A stretch of 64,000 nt of DNA, from the NCBI GenBank assembly GCA_900469445.1, contig UBXM01000037.1, positions 38,188-102,187 of the forward strand, in the 5' to 3' direction. Positions 7,878 through 17,059 of this stretch are shown in pieces; the first letter of the stretch is position 1, and every line of letters starts with the position of its first letter. The translations under genes were made by a program, and so were the position numbers. The stretch is from Hyphomicrobiales bacterium. Lineage in GTDB: Bacteria; Pseudomonadota; Alphaproteobacteria; Rhizobiales; Rhizobiaceae. Below the pieces are notes generated by a model. It did no database searches. It was not told the DNA's origin and was given only the letters and a program-made list of their open reading frames with translations.

Positions 7878-9161
7878 TTAGTGCATCAGCAGGCGCGGCA
7901 GCCACATGGAGAATGTCGGCACGTAGGTGACCAACGCCATGGCGAGGAAGAGGGCGCTGTAGAAGGGCAGGATCGATTTCATCACCTCGCCGACCGAGAT
8001 CTCGCCGATGGCGCAGCCGATGAACTGCGTGGTGCCCACCGGCGGCGTGTTCAGGCCAAGCGCGCAATTGAGCAGCATGACCATGCCGAACTGGACCGGG
8101 TCCATGCCGTATTGCATGGCTATCGGCAGGAAGATCGGCGTGCAGATCAGGATCGTGCTCGCCATGTCCATGAAGGTGCCGAGCAGGAACAGGATGATGT
8201 TGATCATCAGGAAGATGATGATCGGGTTGGTCGAGATCTGCGCCATCAGCTCACCGGTCACTTCGGCGACGCCGTAGAGACCCATGAGGTACTGGAACAT
8301 GGTCGACACGCCGATCAGCAACAGGACGATACCCGTTGTCTTGACCGTCTTGGCTGCTGCCGCCAGGAAGGCTTCCCAGGTCATCGTGCGGTAGATGAAG
8401 AAGGTGAGAAGCATCGTGTAGAGCACGGCGATCGAGGCCGATTCCGTGGCGGTGAAGATGCCCGAAATGATCCCGCCGAGGATGATGAGCACGATCAGCA
8501 TGCCGGGTGCCGCGGCTGCCAGCGAACGCATGACGATATGCCAGCCGGGGAAGGTCCCTGCCGGATAACCGCGTTTTCTGGCGACGTAATAGGCGGCGCC
8601 GAGGTTGCAGACCATCAGAAGCAGGGCGGGCATGATGCCGGCTGCGATGAGGGCGCCGATCGAGGCCTTGCCGCTGGCGGCCAATGCATAGATGATCATG
8701 TTGTGGCTGGTCGGCATAAGCGCGCCGACGAGTGCTGCGTGGGTCGTGACGTTGACCGCGTAGTCGGCGTCATAACCTTCCTTCTTCATCATCGGGATCA
8801 TCACGGCGCCCATGGCCGACACGTCGGCAACGGGAGAGCCGGCGACACCGCCGAAGAGGGTGCAGGCGACGACATTCGACATGCCGAGGCCGCCGCGGAC
8901 ATGGCCGACCATGGCCTTGGCTGCGTTGACGATCTTGTCGGCGACGCCGCCATGCAGCATCAATTCGCCGGAGAAAATGAAGAAAGGAATGGCGAGAAAC
9001 GAAAATACGTTCATGCCCGCCATCATCTGCTGGAAGCCGACGGCGATCGGAAGACCTTCATAAAGAATAGTGCAAAGCGCCGACAGGCCGATCGCGAAGG
9101 CGACGGGGATCCCCGCAACGAGGAAGCCGACAAAAGTGATACAAAGAATGGTTAGTGCCAT
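7878..9161 (-). CDS. dctM: TRAP transporter large permease (DctM/SiaM type)
   Basis: This 427-residue, strongly hydrophobic protein has the repeated-helix pattern of the TRAP large subunit. Characteristic stretches are GIPVAFAIGLSALC near the N-terminus, PFFIFSGELMLHGGVADKIV, GGVAGSPVADVSAMGAVMIPMMKKEGYD and GLNTPPVGTTQFIGCAIG near the C-terminus. It is the ion-coupled transport subunit in the inner membrane. It overlaps the dctQ stop by ten bases. With hexuronate enzymes in the same transcription unit, it probably carries glucuronate, galacturonate or related uronates. Gene symbols for TRAP parts are generic. Confidence 0.93.
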   Translation of the reverse strand: MALTILCITFVGFLVAGIPVAFAIGLSALCTILYEGLPIAVGFQQMMAGMNVFSFLAIPFFIFSGELMLHGGVADKIVNAAKAMVGHVRGGLGMSNVVACTLFGGVAGSPVADVSAMGAVMIPMMKKEGYDADYAVNVTTHAALVGALMPTSHNMIIYALAASGKASIGALIAAGIMPALLLMVCNLGAAYYVARKRGYPAGTFPGWHIVMRSLAAAAPGMLIVLIILGGIISGIFTATESASIAVLYTMLLTFFIYRTMTWEAFLAAAAKTVKTTGIVLLLIGVSTMFQYLMGLYGVAEVTGELMAQISTNPIIIFLMINIILFLLGTFMDMASTILICTPIFLPIAMQYGMDPVQFGMVMLLNCALGLNTPPVGTTQFIGCAIGEISVGEVMKSILPFYSALFLAMALVTYVPTFSMWLPRLLMH

Positions 9162-9691
9162 GACGGTACGACCTCCGCCTTACGGAAAATGGCGATGATA
9201 TGTTCGATTGAAAACATGACGATCAGGACGCCCGAGACGGCGAGCGGAATGTAGCGCACGGCCTCCGTCACATGGAGATTGGGCATCAGGTAGGGGGCAA
9301 CCGACCAGCCGAGTATCCAGCCGTTATAGGCCATGGCGATACCGAAGATGCAGATGGCGATGTAGATGACCAGTTCTACATAACGTTGCATCCACTGCGG
9401 CAGGAGGACGGTCAGCGAGTCGAGGGCGATGTGACCGGCATCACGGACGCCGACGGCCGCTCCGATCATGGTGACGTAAAGAATGAGGACGATTGCCAGA
9501 TTTTCCGTCCAGCTGGGCGAATCGTTCAGCACGTAACGGCCGAACACCTGGTAAAAGACGACTGCCACAAGTGTCAGCAGACCGGCAATGGCCAGGATCA
9601 TACCGATCTTGGCAAGCGGTGCGTTGATGCTCGTCAGCCAGCCGGTCATCGCAGGTGGATGGCCGGCTTCAGATTTGCTGTGAGTGTTCAT
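9152..9691 (-). CDS. dctQ: TRAP transporter small permease (DctQ type)
   Basis: This is a protein of about 179 residues with four predicted membrane helices and the DctQ core (VFYQVFGRYVLNDSPSWTENLAIVL in two parts, then GAAVGVRDAGHIALD). I chose the ATG at 9691, which has GGGGGA just upstream; an ATG six codons earlier is in the same frame but poorly spaced. It is the middle gene of a P-Q-M TRAP set and overlaps dctM. The small subunit is needed with the large one for transport but has no catalytic motif. Confidence 0.9.
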   Translation of the reverse strand: MNTHSKSEAGHPPAMTGWLTSINAPLAKIGMILAIAGLLTLVAVVFYQVFGRYVLNDSPSWTENLAIVLILYVTMIGAAVGVRDAGHIALDSLTVLLPQWMQRYVELVIYIAICIFGIAMAYNGWILGWSVAPYLMPNLHVTEAVRYIPLAVSGVLIVMFSIEHIIAIFRKAEVVPSWH

Positions 9692-9847
9692 AATATCCCC
9701 CGGGCGCACCCGCCTGGAAACCTGGCTCGGTTTTCGGAGCGTCTAATGCGCGGTGTCTTGAGGTTCTTAAGTGCCCGGCGCCTCATATCCGGCGTGCAGG
9801 CTGCAGGAGGAGGAAGCAGCGCCGGACAGGCGCTGCTCCTTCATGGC

Positions 9848-10834
9848 TTACTTGGTTTCCTGGATCCGCTTGATCAGATCCTGCAGTTCGGGAGTCTTGG
9901 CGAACTGGTCATAAACAGGCTTCATGGCATCGATGAATTCCTGCTTGTCGTTGACGTCGCCGATGGTGCTGCCGGCCTTTTCGACGATTTCCTTCGACGT
10001 GGTTTCGCGTGCATCCCAGAGACGGCGCTGTTCAACAACCGAGTCCTTGGCAGCCTGACGGATCAGAGCCTGGTCTTCCGGCGGCAGCTTGTCCCAGATC
10101 GGCTTGGAGAAGAGCAGCAGTTCCGGCACCATGGCATGTTCGGTGCGGGTAAAATACTTGGCTGCTTCGTAGTGATGCGACGATTCATACGACGGGTAGT
10201 TGTTCTCGGCAGCGTCGATGATGCCGGTCTTCAGGCCGGTATAGACTTCGCCCATCGGCATCGGCGTTGCGTTGGCGCCAAGAGCCTGCACCATTGCCAC
10301 GAACATGTCGGACTGCTGAACGCGGATCTTCATGTTGTGAAGGTCTGCGAGCGTCTTGATCGGTTTCTTGGTGTACATCGAGCGCGCGCCGCTGTCGTAG
10401 AAGGCGAGGCCGATCATGCCCTGCTTTTCCAGTGCCTTCAGCACGTCTTCGCCGACCGGGCCGTCAAGGACGGCGCGTTCATGGGCCGTGGAGCGGAAAA
10501 TGAACGGCAGCGAGATGACGATGGTTTCCGGTACCATGTTGTTGACCACGGCGGCGCTGATGCGCAGCATGTCGAGACCACCGATACGCAGCTGCTCGAT
10601 GGTTCCGCGCTCATCACCCAATGCACCGTTCGGGAACACTTTGACGCCGAGGCGACCATCGGTGCGCTCGGAAAGCAGCTTGCCCATATACATGGCGCCC
10701 TGCACGGTCGGATAGTCGTTCGGATGGATGTCGGCGGATCTGAAATCGCGTGACAGAGCCGGAGATGCAAGCAGAACACCTGCCGCGCCGGCTGCCAGAA
10801 GCATCGTGCGGATCGTTTTAAACGTTCGTTTCAT
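9848..10834 (-). CDS. dctP: TRAP transporter periplasmic binding protein (DctP family), probable uronate binder
   Basis: This is a DctP-family protein of 328 residues with a signal peptide (MKRTFKTIRTMLLAAGAAGVLLASPALS in two parts). Landmarks are DIHPNDYPTVQGAMYMGKLL, FPNGALGDERGTIEQLRIGG and MGEVYTGLKTGIIDAAENN; an Arg that usually salt-bridges the ligand carboxylate sits in MKIRVQQSDMF. The ATG at 10834 has GGAGG eight bases upstream; the longer frame to 10915 lacks a signal peptide at its start. It follows uxaC in the same direction, and a hexuronate ligand is inferred from that context only. Confidence 0.9.
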   Translation of the reverse strand: MKRTFKTIRTMLLAAGAAGVLLASPALSRDFRSADIHPNDYPTVQGAMYMGKLLSERTDGRLGVKVFPNGALGDERGTIEQLRIGGLDMLRISAAVVNNMVPETIVISLPFIFRSTAHERAVLDGPVGEDVLKALEKQGMIGLAFYDSGARSMYTKKPIKTLADLHNMKIRVQQSDMFVAMVQALGANATPMPMGEVYTGLKTGIIDAAENNYPSYESSHHYEAAKYFTRTEHAMVPELLLFSKPIWDKLPPEDQALIRQAAKDSVVEQRRLWDARETTSKEIVEKAGSTIGDVNDKQEFIDAMKPVYDQFAKTPELQDLIKRIQETK

Positions 10835-10890
10835 TTGTATTTCCTCCATTAAAACCGATGAACCAGAGTTTTGGCCAGCCGTCGCCGATG

Positions 10891-10972
10891 CCGGGAATGG
10901 ATGCTGATGCTCCATTCCCGGCTCGCCGAAAGCCGATTTGCGATAGTCTCGTTCAGTTGACGCCTAGGCGTC
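10891..10972 (-). other. Intercistronic hairpins between uxaC and dctP
   Basis: The 140-bp gap between uxaC and dctP contains a perfect 11-bp stem (10891-10901 with 10911-10921, 9-base loop). A perfect 14-bp palindrome GACGCCTAGGCGTC lies at 10959-10972, directly after the uxaC stop. Neither has a T-tract, so they look like RNA-stability or attenuation structures that set the ratio of enzyme to binding-protein mRNA rather than full terminators. Confidence 0.5.
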
Positions 10973-10974
10973 GT

Positions 10975-12384
10975 TCAGAGCCGGTACGCCTTTTTCGCGA
11001 GCGTATAGGCAAGCTCCCTGGCCAGGTCGAAGGCTTCTTCTTCCCTGAGCCTGTGTTCGCTGACGAGCCGCGCCAGGAAAGCGCAATCGACCCGTCGAGC
11101 AACGTCGTGGCGCGCCGGTATGGACGGGAAGGCGCGCGTATCGTCATTAAAGCCGACCGTGTTGTAGAAACCGGCCGTCTCCGTCGTCATCTCGCGGAAG
11201 CGCCGCATGCCTTCCGGGCTGTCGTGGAACCACCATGCGGGGCCGAGCCGGAGTGCGGGATAGGCGCCTGCAAGCGGCGCCAGTTCGCGGGCATAGGACG
11301 TTTCGTCGAGGGTGAAGAGCACGACGGTCAGGTCGCGTTCCGCGCCGACGGCATCGAGCAGCGGCTTCAGGGCGCTGACATAGTCGGTGCGGCCCGGAAT
11401 ATCGAAGCCCATGTCGCGGCCATGATTGGCGAAGACGGTGGGCGAATGATTGCGCCTGGAACCCGGATGGATCTGCAGCACAAGTCCGTCATCCAGGCTC
11501 ATCTTCGCCATTTCGGTGAGCATCTGGCCGCGGAACAGCCTGTGATCATCCGTATCCGACTTGCCCGCACGTATCCTGCCGAAAAGGGCGGCAGCTTCCT
11601 GGTCCGACAGGTTGGCCGTATCGGCCGTCGCATGGCCGTGGTCCGAAGACGTGGCGCCAAAGGACTTGAAATATGCGCGGCGTTTTCTGTGAGCCGCGAG
11701 ATAGCCCGTCCAGGAGCCGGTATCCTCGCCGGTCATGTCGCCCAACTGGTCGAGATTGGCGGAAAAGCCCTCGAAATCGGGATCGACCACGGCGTCCGGC
11801 CGATAGGCGGTGACTACTCGCCCGTCCCAGCCGCTTTCGCGGATTGCCTTGTGCCAGCGGAGGTCATCGAGTGCCCCTTCGGTTGTTGCGATGACTTCGA
11901 TGTTGAACCGCTTGAAGAGTGCGCGAGGCCGGTACTCCGGCTGGCGCAGCTTTTCGGCAATCAGGTCATAGGTCTTGTTCGCATTGTGGGAGCCCAGAGA
12001 CTCATCGATGCCGAACAGATTGGACAGGACGAAATCCATCCACTGCCGCGTCGGCGTGCCGCGGAAGAGGTGATAGTTTTCGGCAAAAAGCCGCCAGATA
12101 CGGCGACCATCGGTTTCTACTGCCGAGCCATCGAGGCGGCGTACGCCAAGATCCTCGAGGCGGATGCCCTGGCTGAAAAGCATTCGGAAAATGTAATGAT
12201 CGGGAACGATCAGAAGCTGGGCCGGATCCGGAAACGGTTCATCCAAGGCATACCATTTGGGATCGGTATGACCGTGGGGGCTGATGATCGGAAGATCCGA
12301 AACCGTCTTGTAAAGTGCTTGAGCAATAGAACGAGTACTGTTTTCGGCCGGAAATAAAACGTCAGAATGTATAAGTGATTTCAT
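10975..12384 (-). CDS. uxaC: Uronate isomerase UxaC
   Basis: This 469-residue amidohydrolase-fold enzyme isomerises D-glucuronate to D-fructuronate and D-galacturonate to D-tagaturonate. The N-terminal metal motif is SPHGHTDPKWYALDEPF (HxH form), and other family phrases are MLFSQGIRLEDLGV, LQIHPGSRRNHSP and FNDDTRAFPSIPARHDVARR. The length equals that of typical UxaC. A strong AAGGAGG precedes the start, and a TTGACA at about 12442-12447 on the minus strand may be the -35 box. It leads the minus-strand unit uxaC-dctP-dctQ-dctM. It is divergent from uxuB across a 1-kb gap. Confidence 0.95.
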   Translation of the reverse strand: MKSLIHSDVLFPAENSTRSIAQALYKTVSDLPIISPHGHTDPKWYALDEPFPDPAQLLIVPDHYIFRMLFSQGIRLEDLGVRRLDGSAVETDGRRIWRLFAENYHLFRGTPTRQWMDFVLSNLFGIDESLGSHNANKTYDLIAEKLRQPEYRPRALFKRFNIEVIATTEGALDDLRWHKAIRESGWDGRVVTAYRPDAVVDPDFEGFSANLDQLGDMTGEDTGSWTGYLAAHRKRRAYFKSFGATSSDHGHATADTANLSDQEAAALFGRIRAGKSDTDDHRLFRGQMLTEMAKMSLDDGLVLQIHPGSRRNHSPTVFANHGRDMGFDIPGRTDYVSALKPLLDAVGAERDLTVVLFTLDETSYARELAPLAGAYPALRLGPAWWFHDSPEGMRRFREMTTETAGFYNTVGFNDDTRAFPSIPARHDVARRVDCAFLARLVSEHRLREEEAFDLARELAYTLAKKAYRL

Positions 12385-13362
12385 TGGGGAGCCGACCTCC
12401 TTTCGACGACATCAACGCTAGATTGCTGTCAATTGAGATGTCAATGATCTCACGGCGATGAGCCAAACGCTGTATTTCTTGACGTTTGTCTATTCTCGGT
12501 TGCGCCGATTTTGGGCAAAATCCGCATTGAATCATGGCGATAAAATCCCCATCGGCGATGCCCTCAAAATCACGGAAATCAGGGCTATGCCAAACGAACT
12601 GTGCGAAATTGTCGCAGGTACTTGCCATGTCGAGTCGAAGGTGTCGCAGCTTTTTTCGGGCCAGGGCGAACAGATCGGTGGCTTTGCGGTGTGGTCGCTG
12701 CACGAATTTGAAAACTGTTTTGGTCGACCCGTTGGCAGAATCACGAGGTACCGAACCCGCGATCGAAGAGATGGGATATCGTCATCATCTTTCTCATTAG
12801 TGATACATGCTCATGTATTTATAAGATTTAACTAACTGATTAATATCGGTTAATTTCCATGGCGTGATATTTTTCAATTTTTAGATGTCGATCAAAATGC
12901 CGCACGCAGATGTTGAATTTATCTGTTCAACTTCACCCATATGGTAGTATATGTATGTTGCAGCGCAGCCAGAGGAGAAAGGAATTGCCGCTAGCGTGAC
13001 CGGAGGACATGCCTGGAATGAGGAAGGTCAGCGATATCATGGAGGTTGAGTATGGTGTCGCGCGACGGTCGTTCGGATAGTTCGATGGCGGGGAGATCGG
13101 CAGGGATCGTGATCTGCGATTGCTGCTCCAACTCCCGCCTTGCGTGACTTCTTTATCCATCGGTTCGACCTTGTTGAACGGGTAAGCGCATATGGCGCCG
13201 GACGTCAGCAATGTCGTTAAAATCAATAATACGAAATGTGCGTAATACGTGTAATTTTGAGATGGGAAACCCGCGGCTTTATTGCGCCCGGAAGGACTGC
13301 GGAAAGTATATGCGGCAAGAGCGCTGCTCCGTGGATCTTCATGAAATAACCGAGGACCTTTC
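12385..13362. other. 978-bp AT-richer intergenic region between uxaC and uxuB
   Basis: No ORF here looks real: the open frames of 100-150 codons have no recognisable motif and poor codon bias. The stretch is clearly lower in GC than its flanks, especially 12800-12960 and 13190-13260. It contains the inverted repeat TGAGAT-N7-ATCTCA (12434-12452) just upstream of the uxaC promoter, and a second TTGAGAT-like half-site near 13257 before uxuB. Both divergent promoters of the uronate island must lie here. The unexplained middle could be a decayed gene or a leader RNA. Confidence 0.5.
12434..12452. promoter_or_regulatory. Candidate operator upstream of uxaC
   Basis: TGAGAT and ATCTCA form a perfect 6-bp inverted repeat with a 7-bp spacer, overlapping a TTGACA hexamer that could be the -35 element of uxaC. 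The nearby GntR/FCD protein is the obvious candidate ligand, but this assignment is inference. Confidence 0.4.
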
Positions 13363-14874
13363 ATGACTATCAATTTGAGAAATGATGCCGCCGCGAAACG
13401 TCTGAATAATGACGCGCTGACTGGTCTTCCCGCTGCAATCGAACGCCCTTCCTATGACCGCAAGGCAATCTCTCCCGGCATCGTTCATATCGGTCTTGGA
13501 GCATTCTGCCGCGCTCACGCCATGGTCTACACGGACGACGTCCTGCAGAATGGTGCAACCGATTGGGGTGTTGTCGGAGTTGCCCTGATGTCGCCCGCCA
13601 GTCGCGATGCGCTGAAGCCGCAGGACGGACTTTACACGCTGCTCAGCCGCGACAACGACAGGGATAACCTCCGTGTCATCGGCTCGATCCTCGATGTGAT
13701 GGTGACGGCGGAACAGAAATCCGAGGTTTTCGAGCTCCTGTGCAAGCCGGAGATCCGTATCGTGACGCTGACGGTTACCGAAAAGGGCTATTGCCTGGAC
13801 GGTGCGACCGGCAGCCTTGATGAGAAACATCCCGCAATCATCGCGGATCTGGAAAATCCGACGGACCCGCGCAGTGTTCCCGGTTTCCTGACCGAAGCGC
13901 TTCGTCTGCGCCGTGCGGCGGGGCAGGCGCCTTTCACTGTTCTCGTTTGCGATAACCTGGCGCAGAACGGTATCAAGGTTCGCAATGCCGTCACCCGCTT
14001 CGCCACGCTTCGCGATGAAGAACTGGGCCGGTTTGTCGCCGATAATGTCGCCTTTCCCTGCACGATGGTGGACCGGATCACGCCCGCCACGCAGGATGCA
14101 GACCGGCGGAAGGTTTCCGAGATGCTGGGGGTCGCAGATGCGTGGCCGGTCGTGACCGAGCCCTTCCGGCAATGGGTGGTCGAGGATCATTTTCCGCTGG
14201 GCAGGCCGGATTGGGAAAAGGCTGGCGCGATCATGGCGCAAGACGTTCTTCCCTATGAACTGATGAAACTGCGCTGCCTCAACGGCTCCCATTCGACGCT
14301 CGCCTATCTCTCGGTGATCGCCGGTATCGAGACGATTACCGATGCCATGGCGGATGAGGACCTGCCCCGGGTGATCCGCCGGCTGTGGGACGAGGATCTG
14401 GTCCCCACATTGCCACCGGTTCCGGGCACCGATGTCGTTGCCTACACGCATGACCTCGAAACACGCTTCCGCAATACGGGCGTGCGTCATCTGACCCTGC
14501 AGATTTCCTGGGACGGGTCGCAGAAGCTTCCGCCTCGCCTGCTGGAGGCCGCCGCCGAACTTTATTCTTCCGGCCGGGATCCGAAGGTCATTCCGCTTAC
14601 TGTTGCTGCGTGGATGAGATTTCTGTCGGGCAAGAACGAGCTTGGCCAGGATTACACTATTACCGACCCGCATGCGGCGCGGCTGACGGGCATCGTCAAG
14701 GATGCCGGTTCAGATGCCGCCAGACTGGCCAATGCACTTTTCGACATTCGGGAAATCTTCGGAGACGTGCTGCCCGGCAATGCGCATTTCCGTGCGGAGG
14801 TCATCAAACATTTATCGAGCCTGATGAGCCATGGGGTGCGCAAGACCCTGAAGGCATTTCTAGGCGAGGTCTGA
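13363..14874 (+). CDS. uxuB: Fructuronate reductase UxuB (mannitol dehydrogenase family)
   Basis: This 503-residue long-chain polyol dehydrogenase should reduce D-fructuronate to D-mannonate with NADH. The N-terminal cofactor region reads VHIGLGAFCRAHAMVYTDD. The catalytic region contains ELMKLRCLNGSHSTLAYL, the family signature KxRxLNGxHS. Middle phrases such as FPCTMVDRITPAT and PFRQWVVEDHF are usual for UxuB/MtlK enzymes. GAGGA precedes the ATG. Since no separate tagaturonate reductase (UxaB) is visible while UxaA is present, this enzyme may also serve tagaturonate, or UxaB is encoded elsewhere. It is followed after 45 bases by uxuA. Confidence 0.9.
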   Translation: MTINLRNDAAAKRLNNDALTGLPAAIERPSYDRKAISPGIVHIGLGAFCRAHAMVYTDDVLQNGATDWGVVGVALMSPASRDALKPQDGLYTLLSRDNDRDNLRVIGSILDVMVTAEQKSEVFELLCKPEIRIVTLTVTEKGYCLDGATGSLDEKHPAIIADLENPTDPRSVPGFLTEALRLRRAAGQAPFTVLVCDNLAQNGIKVRNAVTRFATLRDEELGRFVADNVAFPCTMVDRITPATQDADRRKVSEMLGVADAWPVVTEPFRQWVVEDHFPLGRPDWEKAGAIMAQDVLPYELMKLRCLNGSHSTLAYLSVIAGIETITDAMADEDLPRVIRRLWDEDLVPTLPPVPGTDVVAYTHDLETRFRNTGVRHLTLQISWDGSQKLPPRLLEAAAELYSSGRDPKVIPLTVAAWMRFLSGKNELGQDYTITDPHAARLTGIVKDAGSDAARLANALFDIREIFGDVLPGNAHFRAEVIKHLSSLMSHGVRKTLKAFLGEV

Positions 14875-14919
14875 AGCCGGCGGCTTCGGACAATATACAG
14901 ATTGAGGCAGGAGATTGAT

Positions 14920-16110
14920 ATGGAACAGACATGGCGCTGGTTTGGCCCGGATGATCCGGTAAGCCTGGAAAAAATTCGCCAGGCCGGCGCGACCGGCATC
15001 GTTACCGCCCTTCATCACATGAATCAGGGTGGCATCTGGCCGTCCGAGGAGATTGCCAAGCGCAAGGCGGAAATAGAAGCTGCGGGCCTGACATGGTCGG
15101 TGGTGGAGAGCATCGGCGTCGGCGAGGAAATCAAGACCCGCACCGGCAATTACCGCGAGAAGATCGACAATTACAAACAATCGATCCGCAATGTGGCACG
15201 GGCCGGCGTGAAGGTGATCTGCTACAATTTCATGGTGATCACCGACTGGAGCCGCACCAATCTGATGTACCGGCTGCCGAATGGCGGTTACGCGCTTCGT
15301 TACGACAGCGTCGATTTCGCGGCCTATGATATCTTCGTTCTTGGCCGAAAAGGGGCTGAAGCATCCTATTCGGCCGAGCAGGTCGCCACCGCCAAGGCTC
15401 GTTTTGAGGCCATGGACGACGCGAAGATTTCGGAACTGGAACGCAACCTCATCGACTGGCTGCCGGCGCGAGACTTTGCCTATACGCGGTCGACCTTCAA
15501 GGACATGCTCGAGCTCTACCAGCAGATCGGCGTCGAGGATCTTCGCGCCAACCTGATCGAGTTCCTGCGCGAAATCACGCCGGTGGCGGAAGAGGAGGGG
15601 GCGCGGCTGTGCATCCATCCCGACGATCCGGCCTTCCCGATCTTCGGTCTTCCGCGTGTCCTTTCGAGCGCGGATGATGTGCGGGCTTTGTTCAAGGGTG
15701 TTCCCCAGGAAGCCTGCGGCCTGACGTTGTGCACCGGCTCTTTCGGATCCAACCCGAAGAACGATCTGGTTGCCATGGCTAACGAGTTTGCGCCGCGCAT
15801 TCACTTTGCCCATTTGCGCAATACGACACGCGAGCCGGACGGCTCTTTCTACGAGGCGGATCATCTCGGGGGCGATACGGATCTTGTTGCAGTGGTGGCG
15901 GCGCTCATGGCGGAAGAAGAACGCCGCGCATCGATCGGTCATCCGGCGCCGCAAATCCCGATGCGTCCCGATCACGGACATCTGCTGGGCGATGATATCG
16001 GCCAGAAATCCAATCCCGGTTATTCCTTCGTCGGTCGCCTCAAGGGGCTGGCGGAACTTCGGGGTGTCATGCAGACCGTACAGGCTTTCAGGGAGGGGCG
16101 TGTGGCATAA
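14920..16110 (+). CDS. uxuA: Mannonate dehydratase UxuA
   Basis: This protein of about 396 residues has the UxuA opening MEQTWRWFGPDDPVSL and the family phrases TGIVTALHHMNQGGIWPSEEI in two parts, LCIHPDDPAFPIFGLPRV, and RPDHGHLLGDD near the C-terminus. It dehydrates D-mannonate to 2-keto-3-deoxygluconate in a TIM-barrel fold with metal ligands among the conserved His, Cys and Asp of those segments. I chose the ATG at 14920, preceded by GGAG; the track frame opens 18 bases earlier. It forms an operon with uxuB upstream, and the GntR regulator gene follows after 123 bases. Confidence 0.95.
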   Translation: MEQTWRWFGPDDPVSLEKIRQAGATGIVTALHHMNQGGIWPSEEIAKRKAEIEAAGLTWSVVESIGVGEEIKTRTGNYREKIDNYKQSIRNVARAGVKVICYNFMVITDWSRTNLMYRLPNGGYALRYDSVDFAAYDIFVLGRKGAEASYSAEQVATAKARFEAMDDAKISELERNLIDWLPARDFAYTRSTFKDMLELYQQIGVEDLRANLIEFLREITPVAEEEGARLCIHPDDPAFPIFGLPRVLSSADDVRALFKGVPQEACGLTLCTGSFGSNPKNDLVAMANEFAPRIHFAHLRNTTREPDGSFYEADHLGGDTDLVAVVAALMAEEERRASIGHPAPQIPMRPDHGHLLGDDIGQKSNPGYSFVGRLKGLAELRGVMQTVQAFREGRVA

Positions 16111-16233
16111 CAGACAGATTTCGCAGCCTAAAACAGCATCGATGGTCTACCGCCATCAAGGTTGCCGATACGCCGGAAATCTCGGAAAAGAGGATAATTA
16201 GCCCTGACCACAATAGAGAAGATGAGTGACTGA

Positions 16234-16944
16234 ATGGTGGATCGCAGCCGTTCCCGTTTGACGAGCCAGGTGTTCGACAAGATCCGGGAGGATATCATAT
16301 GCGGCTGTCTCGCTCCGGACGCACCCTTGTCCGAGGCAGACCTTTGTCAGCAGCTGGAAGTGAGCCGCACGCCCGTGCGCGAGGCTCTCATCAAGCTCGC
16401 CGAGGAAGAGCTGGTCGTCATCTACCCGCATTTCGGAACTTTCGTTGCACCGATTTCGCTCGAAGCCGTCACGGTTGGCCAGTATATTCGCGAGAAGCTG
16501 GAATGCGCCCTTGTCGAAGATGCGATAAAACGCATGAATGACGATGGGCGCGAGCGCATTCGCGCCAATCTGCGCGAGCAGGCTGCGGTCGTTGGAAACG
16601 GGGATGCGTTTTACAGGCTCGACAACGTCTTTCACGCCCTGATCGCCGAACTGAGCGGTTATGCGGGGGCATGGAATGCGATCTTGCGGGCAAAGACGCA
16701 GCTCGATCGCGTTCGGTATCTCACCACTCAGGACAGCGACCGGATGGCCGTTACCCTGATCGAACACCAGATGATCGCAGATGCAATGATCGCAGGTGAT
16801 GTCGAAACGACGGTGGCTCACATGCGTGCTCATCTTCGGACCGTTTTCGGGCATCTTGACGGGTTGGGGCTGGACGATGCCCGGCCTCGCCTGCCGTCTC
16901 GCAAACGTGGTGGCCGAGGCAATTCGGGCGCGAAAGATGCCTGA
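16234..16944 (+). CDS. GntR-family regulator, FCD subfamily (UxuR/ExuR-like)
   Basis: The 236-residue protein has an N-terminal winged helix (VFDKIREDIICGCLAPDAPL, QLEVSRTPVREALIKLAEEE), typical of the GntR superfamily, and an all-helical FCD effector domain with the usual metal/ligand-binding His residues (NVFHALIAEL, EHQMIADAM, HMRAHL). Such proteins often repress hexuronate genes and respond to uronates or their keto products. It lies between uxuA and uxaA in the same direction and is the only regulator of the island. The C-terminus has a basic tail (RLPSRKRGGRG) that is not part of the domain. Confidence 0.9.
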   Translation: MVDRSRSRLTSQVFDKIREDIICGCLAPDAPLSEADLCQQLEVSRTPVREALIKLAEEELVVIYPHFGTFVAPISLEAVTVGQYIREKLECALVEDAIKRMNDDGRERIRANLREQAAVVGNGDAFYRLDNVFHALIAELSGYAGAWNAILRAKTQLDRVRYLTTQDSDRMAVTLIEHQMIADAMIAGDVETTVAHMRAHLRTVFGHLDGLGLDDARPRLPSRKRGGRGNSGAKDA

Positions 16945-16995
16945 CGGCGGCTTCAGCCGGATGGCTTAAGGCGGGCAACAATTCAAAATTTCGAT

Positions 16996-17023
16996 GCATG
17001 GCCCGGGGGCCGGCCGGCCATGC
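16996..17023 (+). other. Hairpin in the uxaA leader
   Basis: An 8-bp perfect stem GCATGGCC/GGCCATGC (16996-17003 with 17016-17023) and a GC-rich loop occupy the 115-bp gap between the GntR gene and uxaA, ending 36 bases before the uxaA start. No T-tract follows. It could be an intercistronic stability element or an operator. Confidence 0.4.
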
Positions 17024-17059
17024 AACCGGCACGAGGGCCGGATCAGGAGAAAGATTAAC

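Noticed and set aside
12362-13373. ORFs 12458-12835 (+), 12362-12703 (-) and 12933-13373 (-) in the uxaC-uxuB gap.
   Set aside because: No recognisable domain, no convincing ribosome site and no GC bias at third positions like the neighbours. They overlap both promoters.
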